This document shows, one piece after another, positions 1-13,200 of a stretch of DNA of 64,000 bases. The DNA lies in the NCBI GenBank assembly GCA_025345505.1, contig JANVCC010000185.1:1680701-1744700 (forward strand), given 5' to 3'. Both the position numbers and the translations under genes were made by a program. Source of the stretch: Todiramphus chloris collaris (taxonomy: Eukaryota; Chordata; Aves; Coraciiformes; Alcedinidae). The notes beneath the pieces are model-generated. The model was given only the letters and a program-made list of their open reading frames with translations, was not told the DNA's origin and did not search any database. Position 1 is the first letter of the stretch, and each line of letters begins with the position of its first letter.

Positions 1-3000
1 AAATTAATCAGAGTGTTTAATTGTGGCAATCTCTGCCCCTTTCATAAATTCTTGGCACAGCTATAGGCATTGCTACGTTTTTGCCAGATTCATTCTTCCT
101 TCCCAATCTACAAATATGGCTTGAAGAATGAGGCATCCCTTAAAACATGGAGATTATTTTTATCACAGGACCCAGCAGATTTCTGTTGAAGTATTTCAGA
201 GTGTAAATTAAAAATATATGCTGTAAAGTATACACTGTTCTTGTCATCCCAGTTTGTGAGCTGTGCATATGGGAGTATGTAAAAAGTAGTGTGCGCGCTG
301 CGCAGGGATCTGGTTGGATAATAAAACAGCTGCCTCATAGACTCCATCTGCTTTCTGTACTGAATCTTTTTAGGTACCATACATTTTTCAGTGTTGTTAT
401 TTTCTCCTTTTTTTTTTTTTTATTGAATGTTCAGTTGAGGTCCAGCATATTCTTCCAAAGTCAGCACTTCAGATCTCTGGCAGCATGGTCTGTTTGAGCA
501 CAGGTACGTTCCGGACAGTGCATCTCTCTCCCATGTCTGATTGTCCCTAAAGCATACTAGCAATCTTGAACTTCTAGAGGAAAGAAGATACTCACGTAGA
601 TAAGCTTTGCCTTGGAAATTATTAAAAGCACCCCTCACTACTAACCGGGAAAGAGCAACACTTCTGTCTGTAGTTACAGTCAAACCAATTTTCATCCAGT
701 TGTGTTGCCTTCATGCATTTTTTTTCTCGTTGCACTTGTTGCTGCACATGAAATACCATCTCTAATTTACTCAAAAAGGCTCTGTTTTGGATACCACTTA
801 AAAAAAAGAAATCTCAAGACGTACACAGTTAGTTTAAGATAATATTCTGCTCATCAGCTGTTACCTCACAGACAAAAAAAGTATTTTTGTTAATGTTTTC
901 TCTGGTATAAAAGACCTAAATAGCTGTGTTGTGAAAGTTCCTTGGGTATGTGATAGCTGCTGTATGAGATGTGGGGTCTATAATTTTTAAATAGTATTTT
1001 TAGAGTGTAAAAGTGAATTGTAAGACTTTTCTTCCTACAGCATCTCATAGCTTAAAATCACTTGTCTGATAATTAGTAAAACAGTGCCAGATCTGCAGTC
1101 AGAAAATTGGCTTTCTGCAATTTTTCTGTCTTGTTGCTTCAGAAGTATTTAGAACAAGACAATTAAGAAAATATCTAGAGTAAAAAGTATGCTGGTAAAC
1201 AGCTCCTGGTGAGAACGTGCTAATGTAGAGATTTCTCCCCTTACAGAAAAGCACTCCAGTATGTACCTCTAGGAACACACCTAGAGTAGCAGTTTAGCAG
1301 CTTTGAGCAGCGTAGCCGTGTGCTGGTTTGTACCATTCAGCCTTACAGCACAGGTAATTAAGTTGATATTCCAACACAGCTTCCCCTCCTGACCTTTTAG
1401 AAACGACATGTTTTGCTGCATTAACAAATTAACTTCAAATCAATGGCTTTCCCAGTAAATATGGTCATTGTATAGTTTGAATATACTTGCATAGCCCATT
1501 CTGGTGACAGATATTAACATCAACATTAAGAATGAAGCTCTGGTAAAGGGCAAGTAACTGTTAGCTCCTGGTGGACCTCCACGTCAGTTACTCCTCACTG
1601 CCCTTTGCCTGTTCTTGTCTGTGCTTCACAACACCGATTTAAGCCATACGATTTCCCTACCCCTGTTCAACGGAGAGAGCACGCTGCTGTGACTGTCTAG
1701 TCTTGTCTCACTCTGTCCAGATCCCTGTAGGGTTCAGAAATGTACTGTCTGGTGCCATACATACAAGACTGCAAAATGAACTTCATTTCTGGTAGCTCTT
1801 GAGAATCTGAGTTTGGATTTGACTGTATTGTTAGAATTACTGAGGTCACGGTTCTGGGAATTAAGTTAATTCAATGCCTATTTAAAAGTCCAAGAAATGC
1901 AAAAGTTTCTGCACCTTTAATATTTTCCCAAAGCAGCATTTGTATACGTCTTTGTCGTGGCAACACATAGAATTTGTATTTTACCAGAGGTGAAAGCGTA
2001 TTCACGGTTTGGGTACACCAAGGAGTACACAGGGAGGTGGCAGTCCCGATAAACTCCTCCCCGTTGTACTGGAGTATCTCCTGTGTGCTCTCTGACCTGC
2101 CTGTGGATATTCCACAGCTGACAGTAGAAATTCTCCTGCAAAGGGGACTGATATTGGTGACTCCTTTAACACAGAGTCTGGTTTTCAGATACCCCTAAGT
2201 ATTTAAAACTCGATTGTATTGCAACTGTCTAATCAAACAGTGATGGGGCAGATAATTAACAAATCCCATCACACGTGTTCTCAGAAAAATACTCTTCCTC
2301 CAGCGAGTGTGTGGGTGGGCAAGTGCAGCTGAGTTGTGCATGTCCTTGCAGTGACTGTAATCAATGTATTGACCATCGTGCTGGGAGGTAATCCCCAGCT
2401 AGCGTGGCTGCCTGGCTGGCTGGCTCTCTGCAGAGCCCACCTTTCTCACACACCTTTTCAGAAGCTTTACCAGCACCGCTGTCGTTTCATCAGCTCACAC
2501 TGTTGATGCTGCAGCCTTGCAGTGTTTCCTCAAAAATCACCCTGGCTTTTGCTATAGAAAGGAAAAACTGATTCCCAAATCCAAGACATTGCTGCCCACG
2601 GCTCTAGGAAAATGGGTAGATGTCCCACCTAAATAACCTAGCAGAGAATTCTCTCATGTAGAAATTTTCCCAATTTCTAGGTCTGTAAAGGAGGAAAAAA
2701 TAACAAAGTATATATACTGGGGGCATACAAACATTGAAAAAATCAATCAGTAACAACTGCATCTTGGTTTTGTGCTTCATCAAACGCTTCACTGAAGTTT
2801 CTGGGTAGTAAGTGAATGTCTTTTCAGTAATTAGGAACATGCAAATTAGAGAGTTTAGCGTTCCATTATAATTCTGACTCATAACAGAATATAAGCATAC
2901 TATGCTACAGACCAGAAGTTAAAAAACATTGTGAGAGTGTACTCTCAGCTCGAGCAGGTAAGATGGGAAGATACATAGCAGCTTAACTCTGTTTCTGTGA

Positions 3001-4190
3001 CTGAATGGTGTAACAGAAGGCACAGAAGAGAAACCCTTCAGAGGGCTAATGGCAGGCACCTCAGCTCGCCACCCCGTCATTTCTCTCCTTGGGCTCCTTG
3101 TTTTCATACTTGCTTTCTTGGAAAATACAGAGGGAAGCTGTCCCATAGAATAATTCTGGCCTCAGCTCTCCATCCAAAGTGTCCTTTGTGGGGTTTTTCT
3201 TTCCTCACCCACCCTCCCCAGGAAGCTGAACCACGTAGGTGTGTGTGGCCCAGCCCTCCTGCACTGACAGCACACGCCATGAGAAGTGGAGCGATGGATG
3301 CACAAGTGCAGTCGGAGGGGAAATTTCCAAAGAAGTGTCTGATGAGATGCAAGAGGAGAATGAAAGTGGTGTTAAAAAGGGCAGACTGGAGTTGTACTAC
3401 TCCTGGCTGACGAGCAGGCTCCCACTGCCAGTTCCTGTTCCCTTGGTGTAAGGCGGGCAAGGTTTTGTCTCCGAAGGCCCCGTGCGCTGGGGTCAGTGAT
3501 GCAGTTGTCGTCCCCTGGTCACGCAGAGGTCAGAGATGTTCCCACCTCCTCACTGAAGGCCCCACGTCTCTCTTGAGGTGCTGATGCATGTACACAAGCT
3601 GCACAGAAAGTGCAGGCAATGCCCTGAAGCCTTGATCCAGTTCAGCATCTAAGCGCGTGTCATCCTTACGTGTATGGAAAGTTTGATTTAGGGTTTTTTT
3701 TCCCCAGTCTCTTAAATGTCTTTGTTGTTTTTAGGACTTTGCTGTAAGTTTTCACATGCACTAATATCACTCTTGAAAATTTAGAAAAAGTTTTTTGAGC
3801 ACCTTGCCTCACAGTTTTCTTTCCATTTGCATAAATGTGGTTTAGAACACTTGGAACCAGAGGTCCAAGAATCCACCTCGAGTGTCTTTGTTGTCTCACT
3901 AAGATTTGGATGATGATCTGGTCTGAGTGCTGATTGTGCTGCCTTTGGTTTGACATAGGCCGTGCAGCAGCATGTACAGGCAGGTGGCACTCTGTAGGTC
4001 ATAAGATCTGTCACCGTTTTGGGAAAAAAAAAAAAAAAGAATTGAAATAAAAACCTATTAAAATGGCATTTTGTGAGGTGAGTATGAAGCTAAGGTAAAT
4101 CACATGTTGTCATCCACTCATACTGCTTTTGCCACAAAATAAGAGGTGATTTCATGTAGGTCACTTAATTTAGTTTCCACTTTGATACAG
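1..4190 (+). other. DENND1A: DENND1A intron (left part)
   Basis: This 4.2-kb stretch precedes the first exon I can support. I looked for acceptor-open frame-donor combinations on the + strand and found none that continue the DENND1A protein. Open frames here are short and lack both family features and usable splice sites. There is a T run near 408-421 and a 15-base A run at 4024-4038. It is read as intron because the first supported exon begins in phase after an acceptor and the DENN-domain exons are absent. Confidence 0.7.
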
Positions 4191-4250
4191 CAGCAAAGAC
4201 TCCGTCCGCCCCGGCCACCGCCTCCAAAGATACAGCGTTCTTCTAGGCCC
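4191..4250 (+). CDS. DENND1A: DENND1A exon encoding a proline-rich SH3 ligand
   Basis: This 60-base exon runs from an acceptor at tttgatacag to a donor GTGAGT and is phase 0 at both ends. It reads [20 protein letters not shown]. The RPPRPPPP core is a typical class SH3-binding stretch. Because its length is a multiple of three, it could be skipped without breaking the frame. Confidence 0.85.
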
Positions 4251-7200
4251 GTGAGTAGCTGGTAGTTTTGTTTCACTGCCACAGCTTAACATTGCCTGAA
4301 CTACTCTCTCAGTAGCGTTACTAAACCCTGGTAGTTTGGATTGTCAAACTCTGTGGAAAAGCGATGCGTGAATTATGCTCCTAAACTCCCTTCTTCTCTG
4401 CTGCGGCACAGCCCCGGGACCTGCGTTTGTTCTGCTTTCTTTGGCGAGTTCTGCAGCTCTCGGTCAGTTCTGCAGGTAACTGATGCTGCTCTTGTAACAT
4501 TTGGGTTTACTTTTGCCGTGATGTGTTAAACAAAAAGTCTTGCTAGGCTGGTGTAAGTTTTTAGCCAGTGAGCTTTTGAAGACTTGCACTAAACTCAAAT
4601 ATGAAAGGAAGCAGAAGTCTGAAGAGAAAGTATTTATTCTCTGCAAGTTATGCTTTAAATTAATTGGGGACGCTTAATTTTTCTCCATGGAGTAGATGAG
4701 TGAATGCACGTGAAGACAGTGAAGTCTATATTTGGGCAGTAGAACATTAGTACCACATTATGGATGATACACATACACACTTTATGTTCATTTAAAATGC
4801 AAGCTGGGACTCTAAGTAATTGCATAGCATAAAAGATGTAGGCACAGCGTGTTGGCCAGAGGAAGTGTCTCTGCCACAGAAGTGGTACACAGAATTGTCC
4901 TCAGTGCCATACCTGTACTGGCAGGGACACCTTATCTCAGCAGCTTCACTTGTTATCTATTAACTGTGACAGATGGCTTTACACCTGCAGACCGTGCTGG
5001 GTCTGCACCAGGGGTTCTGGGTTTATCAGTTTTTTCAGTGGTACAGGGAAGTGGTCTCAGTTTAGAAGGCCCGTTGGTTTTTGCAACAGCCTCAGATGAT
5101 ATTTATTTCTATTCAGGACTTTTGCTTTATGAATATAATTCCCCCAAAGGCAAATACATCTTACTTCTTGCTTCCTTATACACACATGTATATGAATTAG
5201 AGAGAGATGCAAGTTTTCAAATCGAATCTTGCTAAAACTTGACAAAAACATGTTTTGGATGAGCAGGCAACTGGTTAACAAGTGCACTTGGGTGTGTGTT
5301 AACTTGGGATCTTCAGTGCATGTTCCTGTGTTACATTTCAATAGCATGTGTTGCTTTTCCTCTCTCTTCTTAACTCTGGGTGTTCAGCTTAAGAGTGAGT
5401 CCTGCTCTGAAGGTTTCTGTTTTCTGTGTTTGAAAGGTAGCATTGACTGTGCTTAAATGTGTTCTCTTAAATGTGATCGATGTGGGAGTCCCTCCCAGAT
5501 ACGTTACACCAGGAACAACCTTCCCGTGGTACTTCACAGCCTCCCGTTTCGTGTTTGGCAGGAGGGCACGTGGTGATTCCTCTGGACAGAAGTTGCTGAA
5601 CACTATTGTTCGGATTAATTTATTACATCGAAGTCTTGCTCAGACTGTTTAATCTCCCAGCTGTAGGCCATTAATAGTCCTGACTATAATGTGTTTGTGT
5701 CAACTGTCTTTGCTCCCAATGTGATTGATAAAAGGTTGGGAATGTAATAATAAAAGCTCCTGTTGCATTCATCTAGCTGTGTCAGTAAGTGGAACAGAAA
5801 TGCTTCATTCATCAAGAGGAAATTCAAGATAAATGTAAATGATTATAATCACTCCCAAAAAATATGCTTGTACAAAATATCCATAAATTTGTTGTTGTTC
5901 AGAACTGTTATTTGGCTTTTAATAGTTGAAACACATTTTTGTGTGTGTAAATAATACTTTGTGCAGGCTGCTTTTTCCCTCACTTAGTCTTGGCATACAT
6001 TACAGAGGTGGGTATCAGCAAGTGATGTAAGCTAGCCTGTTACAGCAGGCACTGACACGGGAGGCCAGGTCCCTCTGCTCTTCCAGGCAAGTTCGCTTAA
6101 TACCAGAATTGCTGAGAAGTGCTTCCCGTTTTCAGGATATATCTGTTAGGAGGAGGACTCTGTGGGCACTAGTCCTTGCAACACGAGTCATTGCTAATAA
6201 TGCAAACACAAACACAGACCAAAGGAAAGTTAAGGAAGCAGAACAGATATGTTCTTTGCATTCTGCTGCTTTGGAAATGAGTTGTGGTGGTTTTGTGAAG
6301 GAGAGAGGGCTGTTGCTTGCGATTAATAGAGATCTGTTTGGATTAATAGAGGCTGTTGGGAAACTTCATTCAATTAGGAAAAGGTAAAATATAATACTTA
6401 TGCATAAAGTTGTTGGCAGTAATAAGCACATTTAACTCTCCTGTACTGGGTGTTTACCTTTATTCTTTTGGCTGTATGCTCACGTAATTGGATTTCTGTC
6501 ATACTTTTGCATTTGGTAAGGATTTAGCCCTGCCTGTTTGGCTACGTAAGGCTCAGAATGCAGCAAGGAACTGGCTTGATTCCTGGCTTTTCCCTGCAGC
6601 CCCCCAGGAACAATGCTCTAAATCTACTTAGCATGTCACCCTGCACTCTGCTGGTCTGGTGGCCCCCTGGAGCCATCCAAAACTCTCATCTCTCTCCCTC
6701 ATCACCATCACTCCTGCAGGGTACCACCCAAAAGGTGAAAGTGTTCACAGCATGATGACAAGCCAGCTTTACACATCATCTTCCAGCTCAGATTTAATTA
6801 AACAGGTTTCTTTCTTCCTCTCTTTTTCTCTTTCTCCTTCTCGCTCTCTTCTCCCCCCACTCCCTCTTGCTTCTCTCCCCCCTCTCTTGCACGCACTCGC
6901 TCTCTCCTGCTCTCTCTCTCTGTTTTATCAACCCTAATGAAGCAGTATTCTTCATCGATCCTGCTGATTGCCAGCCCATTCCTTTTGTTTGTTGGCACCG
7001 AGCCATTCAGCCGCACTCTGACAGCTCAGCTCGTCTAATTAGCTCTGTTGTTCTTTTCCCCATGTTTCACCACGTTGCAAGTTCAGTTGAAGTTGCCACA
7101 AACTTAATCCTTCCATTCCTGCCATAAATTCACATTCTTAAGCCGTCTTTATTGTAGAGAGGAGCAGCCTTGTGTGGTGACTGATCTTCAAGACCTTAAC

Positions 7201-10200
7201 ATCTGACCTTTTTATAAGCCCTTTTGCTAAGAAATAGTGGCAATATTTCTCTGGATTTCTTCATCATATCTGCTGTACATCATTTCCTTTGAAATGAAAA
7301 TTCAATACAATAATCCTGCTCTGTCTTCTGCATACTCTTGTGTAGTGCAGAAACACTACTCGCAGTTCTGCGGCTTTTTCCTGGCAAGAAAATTTGAGCT
7401 TTACAGCTTTATATGGGGGGAGGGAAGGGGAAGCAAGCTCCCCTCCCAACAAACAAATAATAATAAAAAACCAAAACCAACCAACCAAAAAACCCAACAA
7501 ACTAACAAAACCCCCACAAATATTGTGGCTATTAAGGCAGCTCAAGCTCGGGGAGGTCAGAAGTTGAGTTGTGTTCCTAACTTCATTTGAGGGCTTTGGG
7601 GATTTCTGTTGAGGCTGGCATTCAGTAAGCCAACAAATCCGACTCCGGTTGAGGTACAGGAGCACTTCTGTAACCAACCCCGGCCAGCTCGGCCGTGCTG
7701 CCTGAGCCTGGGGCTGCAGATGTGCTTCCCACACTGAACTCAGAGGGGTCGGTTCATCGGCAGGGTCACTCGCCAGTGTGGGCAGGCACGTGCATTAACT
7801 CTGCCTTCAGAGCGAGCACGAGTGCTTAGTCCTTTCCTGGCAATAAAGCTTGTTTGCTTGTGGAGGTAATGTCAGTAAATTAAGCTTGATTTCTGACTGT
7901 TAGAAGGTGATGGATATGTTATTTAAGGTTGGATTTGCAGCATCATCCTCCACAAAAAAGATTTGGATTTTATTTGAGACACAAAAGGGAAACTAACATA
8001 ATATTGGGGTGAAAAAGATAATCTGTCCAGCAAGGGTTCCTGTTCAGCTGCTGAAAGGAAGCAAATTTTTAACGAAGAATGAGCTGGTTTTCATGTTATA
8101 ACACTTATTGTAAGTACAGGTTTTTCAGTGCTCCTTTACACAGAAGTCTTTGCTGGAGAAGTTGGGTTCCTATGAACAAGAGGACAAAAGGATCACGATG
8201 TCAGAGGTGATCTCCACTTTCCAGTACAATGTGCAGCAGCAGCACACGGGATTCTCCAGTTTTGCTCCATCGTGTAACTGTACAAGGGAAGCTCATGCTT
8301 CGGGAATCTTTTAGCAGAAACTTAGCCCGTGTCAAACAGGACAGCGGAATGAATTTTCGTTGCTTTGCCAGTAGCAAACAGCCAGTGATAGACATATATA
8401 TTTCATTTGTTGTTCAAAAACATGGGGGTTTTTGTCCTTAAGCAGTGTGGTTCTCTGTAGTTTATATTCATTTGTATCACTGTTGTGACACAAAAAATAA
8501 AGATGTTTAGAAACAGCTCTGGGACATCCCTTTAAGGTAACGGTGGCTATGCATATTTTTTATTTCTGTCTGTTTGATCAACTGGCAGTATTTGATGAAG
8601 TGTCTTCGATGTGTGTGTCTGTAATAGGTTCGCCCACCAAGACCTCATGTTGTTAAGAGACCCAAGAGTAATATTGCTGTAGAAGGACGACGGACTTCAG
8701 TCTCCAGTCCAGAACAGTAAGTACTTTGCTGCTCTGCTTCTCTCTAGTTGTGTCAACAAATAGTGCATTCAGAACTGGAGCTAGCCAAAGGAAAGATCAA
8801 AAATGACGACAGATCAAAGTAATTTAACTATCAAAAATACTTGTTTTATAATTTTTGGAACACTTTAGAGGAAGTGTGAAAAAGCAAGAAACCAAAGTTT
8901 ACTTAATGGAAGATTTTGGTTTGCCATGTGGGACATAATCTGATCAGCCTGTTCAGTGCAAGTTTTCAGGTTTTGGAGGTTTGTTCATTCCTCTTTTGTT
9001 CCGTTTTGAACTGTGCCTTACATGAAATTGTTAGCCACGTCCCTGCAAATCCCCTCTTCTTGCCAGGCTCTACCTAGAGGATATAGAACTTTATTTTGTA
9101 GCGATGGCAGTTGAGGGTTGTGTCTCATGCTGACTACAGCCCCATTAGCAGGAGGTCTGTCGTGAGCTCTATAGTGAAGGCTTTTGGAGTTTAAGTGTCT
9201 TGCACAGTACTAGGAAATGTATCAGCTCTCTCAGTTTGCCTCTGAAGCGAGCAGGGGTGATGTTCTGGAGAAGCTGTACTGCTGTAGCCTGCTGCTTGCA
9301 GGTACAGTGTGTTGGTCTCCAGCATCTCTCCTGCTCGTACGAGCAGAAACTCTTTTTCCAACTAGTTTGATGAATGTCACACATTGAAGTACTTTGTACA
9401 AAGAAGACAGTCCTGTGTATTGTCGCAGATATTGTTAACGTGTTGCTGTAGGTGAGTTAACAGCAGGGCATCGAGTGAAAACCTGAGAAGAGAATGGATA
9501 TATTGAGCTGCACCAACACAGCCCAAAAGACACTACTGTGTGTGACAAATACATGTGGAGGCTGCAGCGACACTTGGATTCTTCTGAGTGTGGCTACTCC
9601 AGCTGTTCAGAAGTAGGAAAGATTCAACAGCGTGACGTTTGGCTGGATACAGAGGCTGGTATTAGCTGCACTTCTTAAGTGTCCCAATAGGTAGATTTCC
9701 TCCTCTCAGTGCAGAATTTGGAAGTTTAAGAGCTGTGCATTTTGCCTGGAGCAGCTGACCTTAGAAAAAGGTGTTGTGAAAAATGTGGCTAGAGTAGGGA
9801 CAGACCTGCTTGGCCCTCCAGAGGAAACAGCTGAGCAGTGAGGCAAGGACAGCAGAGCCTGTAGATATTTTCCAGTTCAGGTGGCGAGATTAAACTGGTA
9901 TTCTCTGCATGTGAAGTATCTTTGATGCTGCCCTTGAACAGCAAGTGGAGCTGTGTTCTCCAAGCATCCAGTGTTGTGGCAGCACAGCCTTAGTGTGGGA
10001 AGTCAGCTGGAGCTGTTCAGACTGCAAGAAAAGACTCAAGGGCCACAAGATTGTTGCACTGATCTAATATGTCACAGGGGTTTCCTTGTACTTCTCTTCA
10101 CCTGCAGCACAGAGTAGTTGCTTGTATCAGAGCCACTTTGCTTTATTTGTTTATGTCCCAGCCCATGGTGGCTTTATTGTCAGTAAAGTGAAATGCTTTA

Positions 10201-13200
10201 GCTGATGCTCAAGGTTACAGGATATTTGTTGTATCTGAAGATAATAAAATCCCATAAAAAGAAAACTGGTTGGTTGCCTTAAACACACCTTTCCCCACAG
10301 TGTACCACTTCCCTGCCACCATCAATGAGGGACAAAGGGGTGGAGACACCCCCCAAAGCTGAGTGCGTGACTGGCTTTCTGCTGGCCACTCCGGGATGGG
10401 GAGAGATCCTGGCTTTTGCCTAAAATGAGCAGTCACTTCGAAATTCTGCGGGATCATTTTTACATTTTCTAGTGGAATTTGGTTGCCCTCTTGTGGAGTA
10501 GATCTCAAGTCCCGCAGAAGGGCTCGGCTTTCCGGGGTGGTCGCTCTCCCTGCGTGAAGACTGTAACCATTTTTTTAATCATTTTTTTCCTTAATATGAT
10601 GACTCCCTGCACATAGGTGAAGGATAACAGAGCTGGTGTAACCGTTGTGTGCGTTGCATGAAGGGGTGTGTGTGCTTGGATCCAAAAGCTGCTTGCCACT
10701 CCAGGGTGACTAACTGCTAACGTGGATTTTCAATCCCTGCCAGTGTCAGAACAGAAATAAATGTAAACATGAATGATAAGCATAATATTTATACTAATGC
10801 TAGCACGGTATCAAATTCGGTTATTATTTGACTTGAGTTTCATTTATTGCTGTTAATTTTAGTGAGCATAATTCAGCTGCTTTCCCGGGGTAAACTACAA
10901 TTTTTGTGTGTGTGTGGAAACAATTGACAATGGTCTCCAAAAGATAATGAAGATGCTTTGTAGCTATAAACAGACTTATTTTTCTTCATGTGCATTTTAC
11001 TGACGGATTTTTCCATCTTTCAATGTGGAAACAACGTGGGCAATATTGCTAATACCACTGACACTTCTGAGTGGTGCCAGTTGTACGCTCCTCCTGATGT
11101 TCCATAGCTCTGATATTTTACCCAGTTCAAATGCAGTGTCACAGCAGGACCCGATTATTTTCACTCTTTCCTGTCAGCAGCCTCAGGTGGTAAAACAAAC
11201 TTTGACATAACTACTTCCAGACAGTTAATTACGGAATATTGCACTCAAGCAGCTCTCCTGTAAGGTGTCTGGCTGGAGTGTTTTAATAAAGGCGAGTCGG
11301 GGTAGTGGGGGAGACAGGGCACACGACACACAAGGGTGATGAGACTGACACTACGGTTCTGGTTTCGGAAGTACAAGTGGAGGAAATAGCTAAGCTTGAA
11401 CTTAAATATAACCCAAATGGCTTACCTAAGAAATAACTTAAGGTGAGTGCCTTTGAAATAGGCAATGGCTCAGTAACCCTGACCTTTTCCCTTACTGTTT
11501 ATTCCCAAATTAAAGTTAGAATTTTGATCACATTTTTCACAAACTTTCTTTTGTCTGTCCCAGTAAGAAAGAATCTTCCCACATTGTTCTGAAACGAAAA
11601 CACAGGTGTTGACTCATTCTAAAATTCACCTGTTTCTCTCTGGTGTGCTGCTCACAAAGAGTGTTTGCAGTGCCGTTGGCTGGTAGCGCAGAGGAGGCTT
11701 CAGGAGAGCAGCGGCAGCCCTGGGCAGGGGCTTAATGGCACTGGCTCCATAGCTAGTCACTGGCCAGGTACCTGTTTCAGGTACTGCTGCGTGGGACGTG
11801 CCTGTCAGGGTGAGCTTCTCTTCAATGAGAAGTTTCTCTATTTAAAACTAACGATTTTTGGTCTTTAATGACTAAGTGGAGGGTTCAGAGGCATTTCCCA
11901 GCATATCTGGGACTGTGATTTTTGCATCCTCCCCCCAGTCTGGGGAGACAGGATCCTCAGGCAGTGCCACTGACCACTGCACAGGCCTGATCCTGCTCAG
12001 CTCATCCCGCTGGGCAGCTTCCTCTCTGTTTGGAATGGTCCGTGTTGCCTGAGAAGTGAACCGTTGCGGAGGCATGCTGTCAGGTGTTGCAGTTATTAAT
12101 GCTTGCCTATGAGATTAGGGAATACGTATCTTCAGTTACACGAGTTAATTTTTTTAATGTGTAGAAAAGAAAACCATTGCTTTGGGGGTGGATCTGCTCA
12201 TTTTCTAATCAGTCTTCAATTAAAACACAGGAGGGCACAAGCAGTGACTTCAAAGACCACCCAAGATCCTTACTAATGTCTGTTGTTAAGCCATTATATT
12301 TAGAAGAACTGGTGGAAGAATTATTGTTTCCCTCACTGTAATTTTCAGTGATTTTTTTTTTCTCTTTCAGTAGAAAGGTTCTGCTTTTACAGTTTTACCA
12401 ATAATTCAAGGTTTGCCATGTTTGTGATTCTTAAAAATTTGTCATTAAATCTAAAATATATAGTTTTTTAAGAAGACGACTATAGCTACAAGGTACCAGG
12501 AAGAATTTGTAGATGAGAGCTCAGAAAATGCTGGATTACCACCCGGGGCAGTCCTGGACATGTGGGACGTGCCTCTTTAAACACAAATGAATTGTTCACA
12601 GAAATAAAGTGTTGCATTTTTAACAGATAGGCAGTTTTTTTCAGCTCTCCCTTTTACACCAGAGCAAGATTTCCTATTAAATGGAGAATAGGCTTCCAGA
12701 GTGCTCTAGGAACTGTCTTCTCTAAGTACCGACTAACTGGCTTCCAGGGCATGCAGAGCAGGAGGAAATTAAAATAGGAAATCAGAGGGTCAGGCTCACA
12801 ATTAACAGCGTGTCAAAAGGCTCTTGGGCTGGCTAAGCCCGTGTCAGTGCGGCAGCAGTTCATTAGGGCTTTCCAGAAGTCGTGTAGGACTTCACAGAGA
12901 ATCTAATGGCTCTCCCCGATAGCGTCTGAATGAGAATGGGCTGCGGTGGCATCGCGGGGTGCTGCGCTGCATTCGCGATGAGGCCAGCGGGACGGCTCTG
13001 TGGAAGGGAAGGCTCAGCTCTGGCTGTTGTAGCCAGGCTCTGGGAGCTCTGCCCCACGGAATCGCTGCCGGGTGGGGGGTTCCAAGGCATCGCTGCAAGC
13101 AAGGGGCTCTCCTCGGGAAGAAAGCTAAGCCAGCCAGCACCCGTGTGGACAAGGGTGGCTGCAGTCAGAAAGAAAACGCTGCTTTGGCTGCTGTGCCGTG

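Larger units (their letters stand above)
4251..8627 (+). other. DENND1A: DENND1A intron with simple repeats and a possible conserved element
   Basis: No exon is supported here. The stretch holds a pyrimidine-only tract (6807-6922), an A/C-rich tract (7447-7520) and, between them, a homeodomain-site-rich block (6925-7140), all listed separately. The rest shows nothing I can name. Confidence 0.7.

Noticed and set aside
1245-1300. Possible small exon after an acceptor-like ccccttacag
   Set aside because: Only a 12-base piece before a donor-like gtatgt is available and it cannot be tied to DENND1A; the longer frame meets a stop without a donor.
2997-3410. 137-codon open frame on the + strand
   Set aside because: It overlaps an equally open - strand frame, has no motif and no splice sites in phase with DENND1A.
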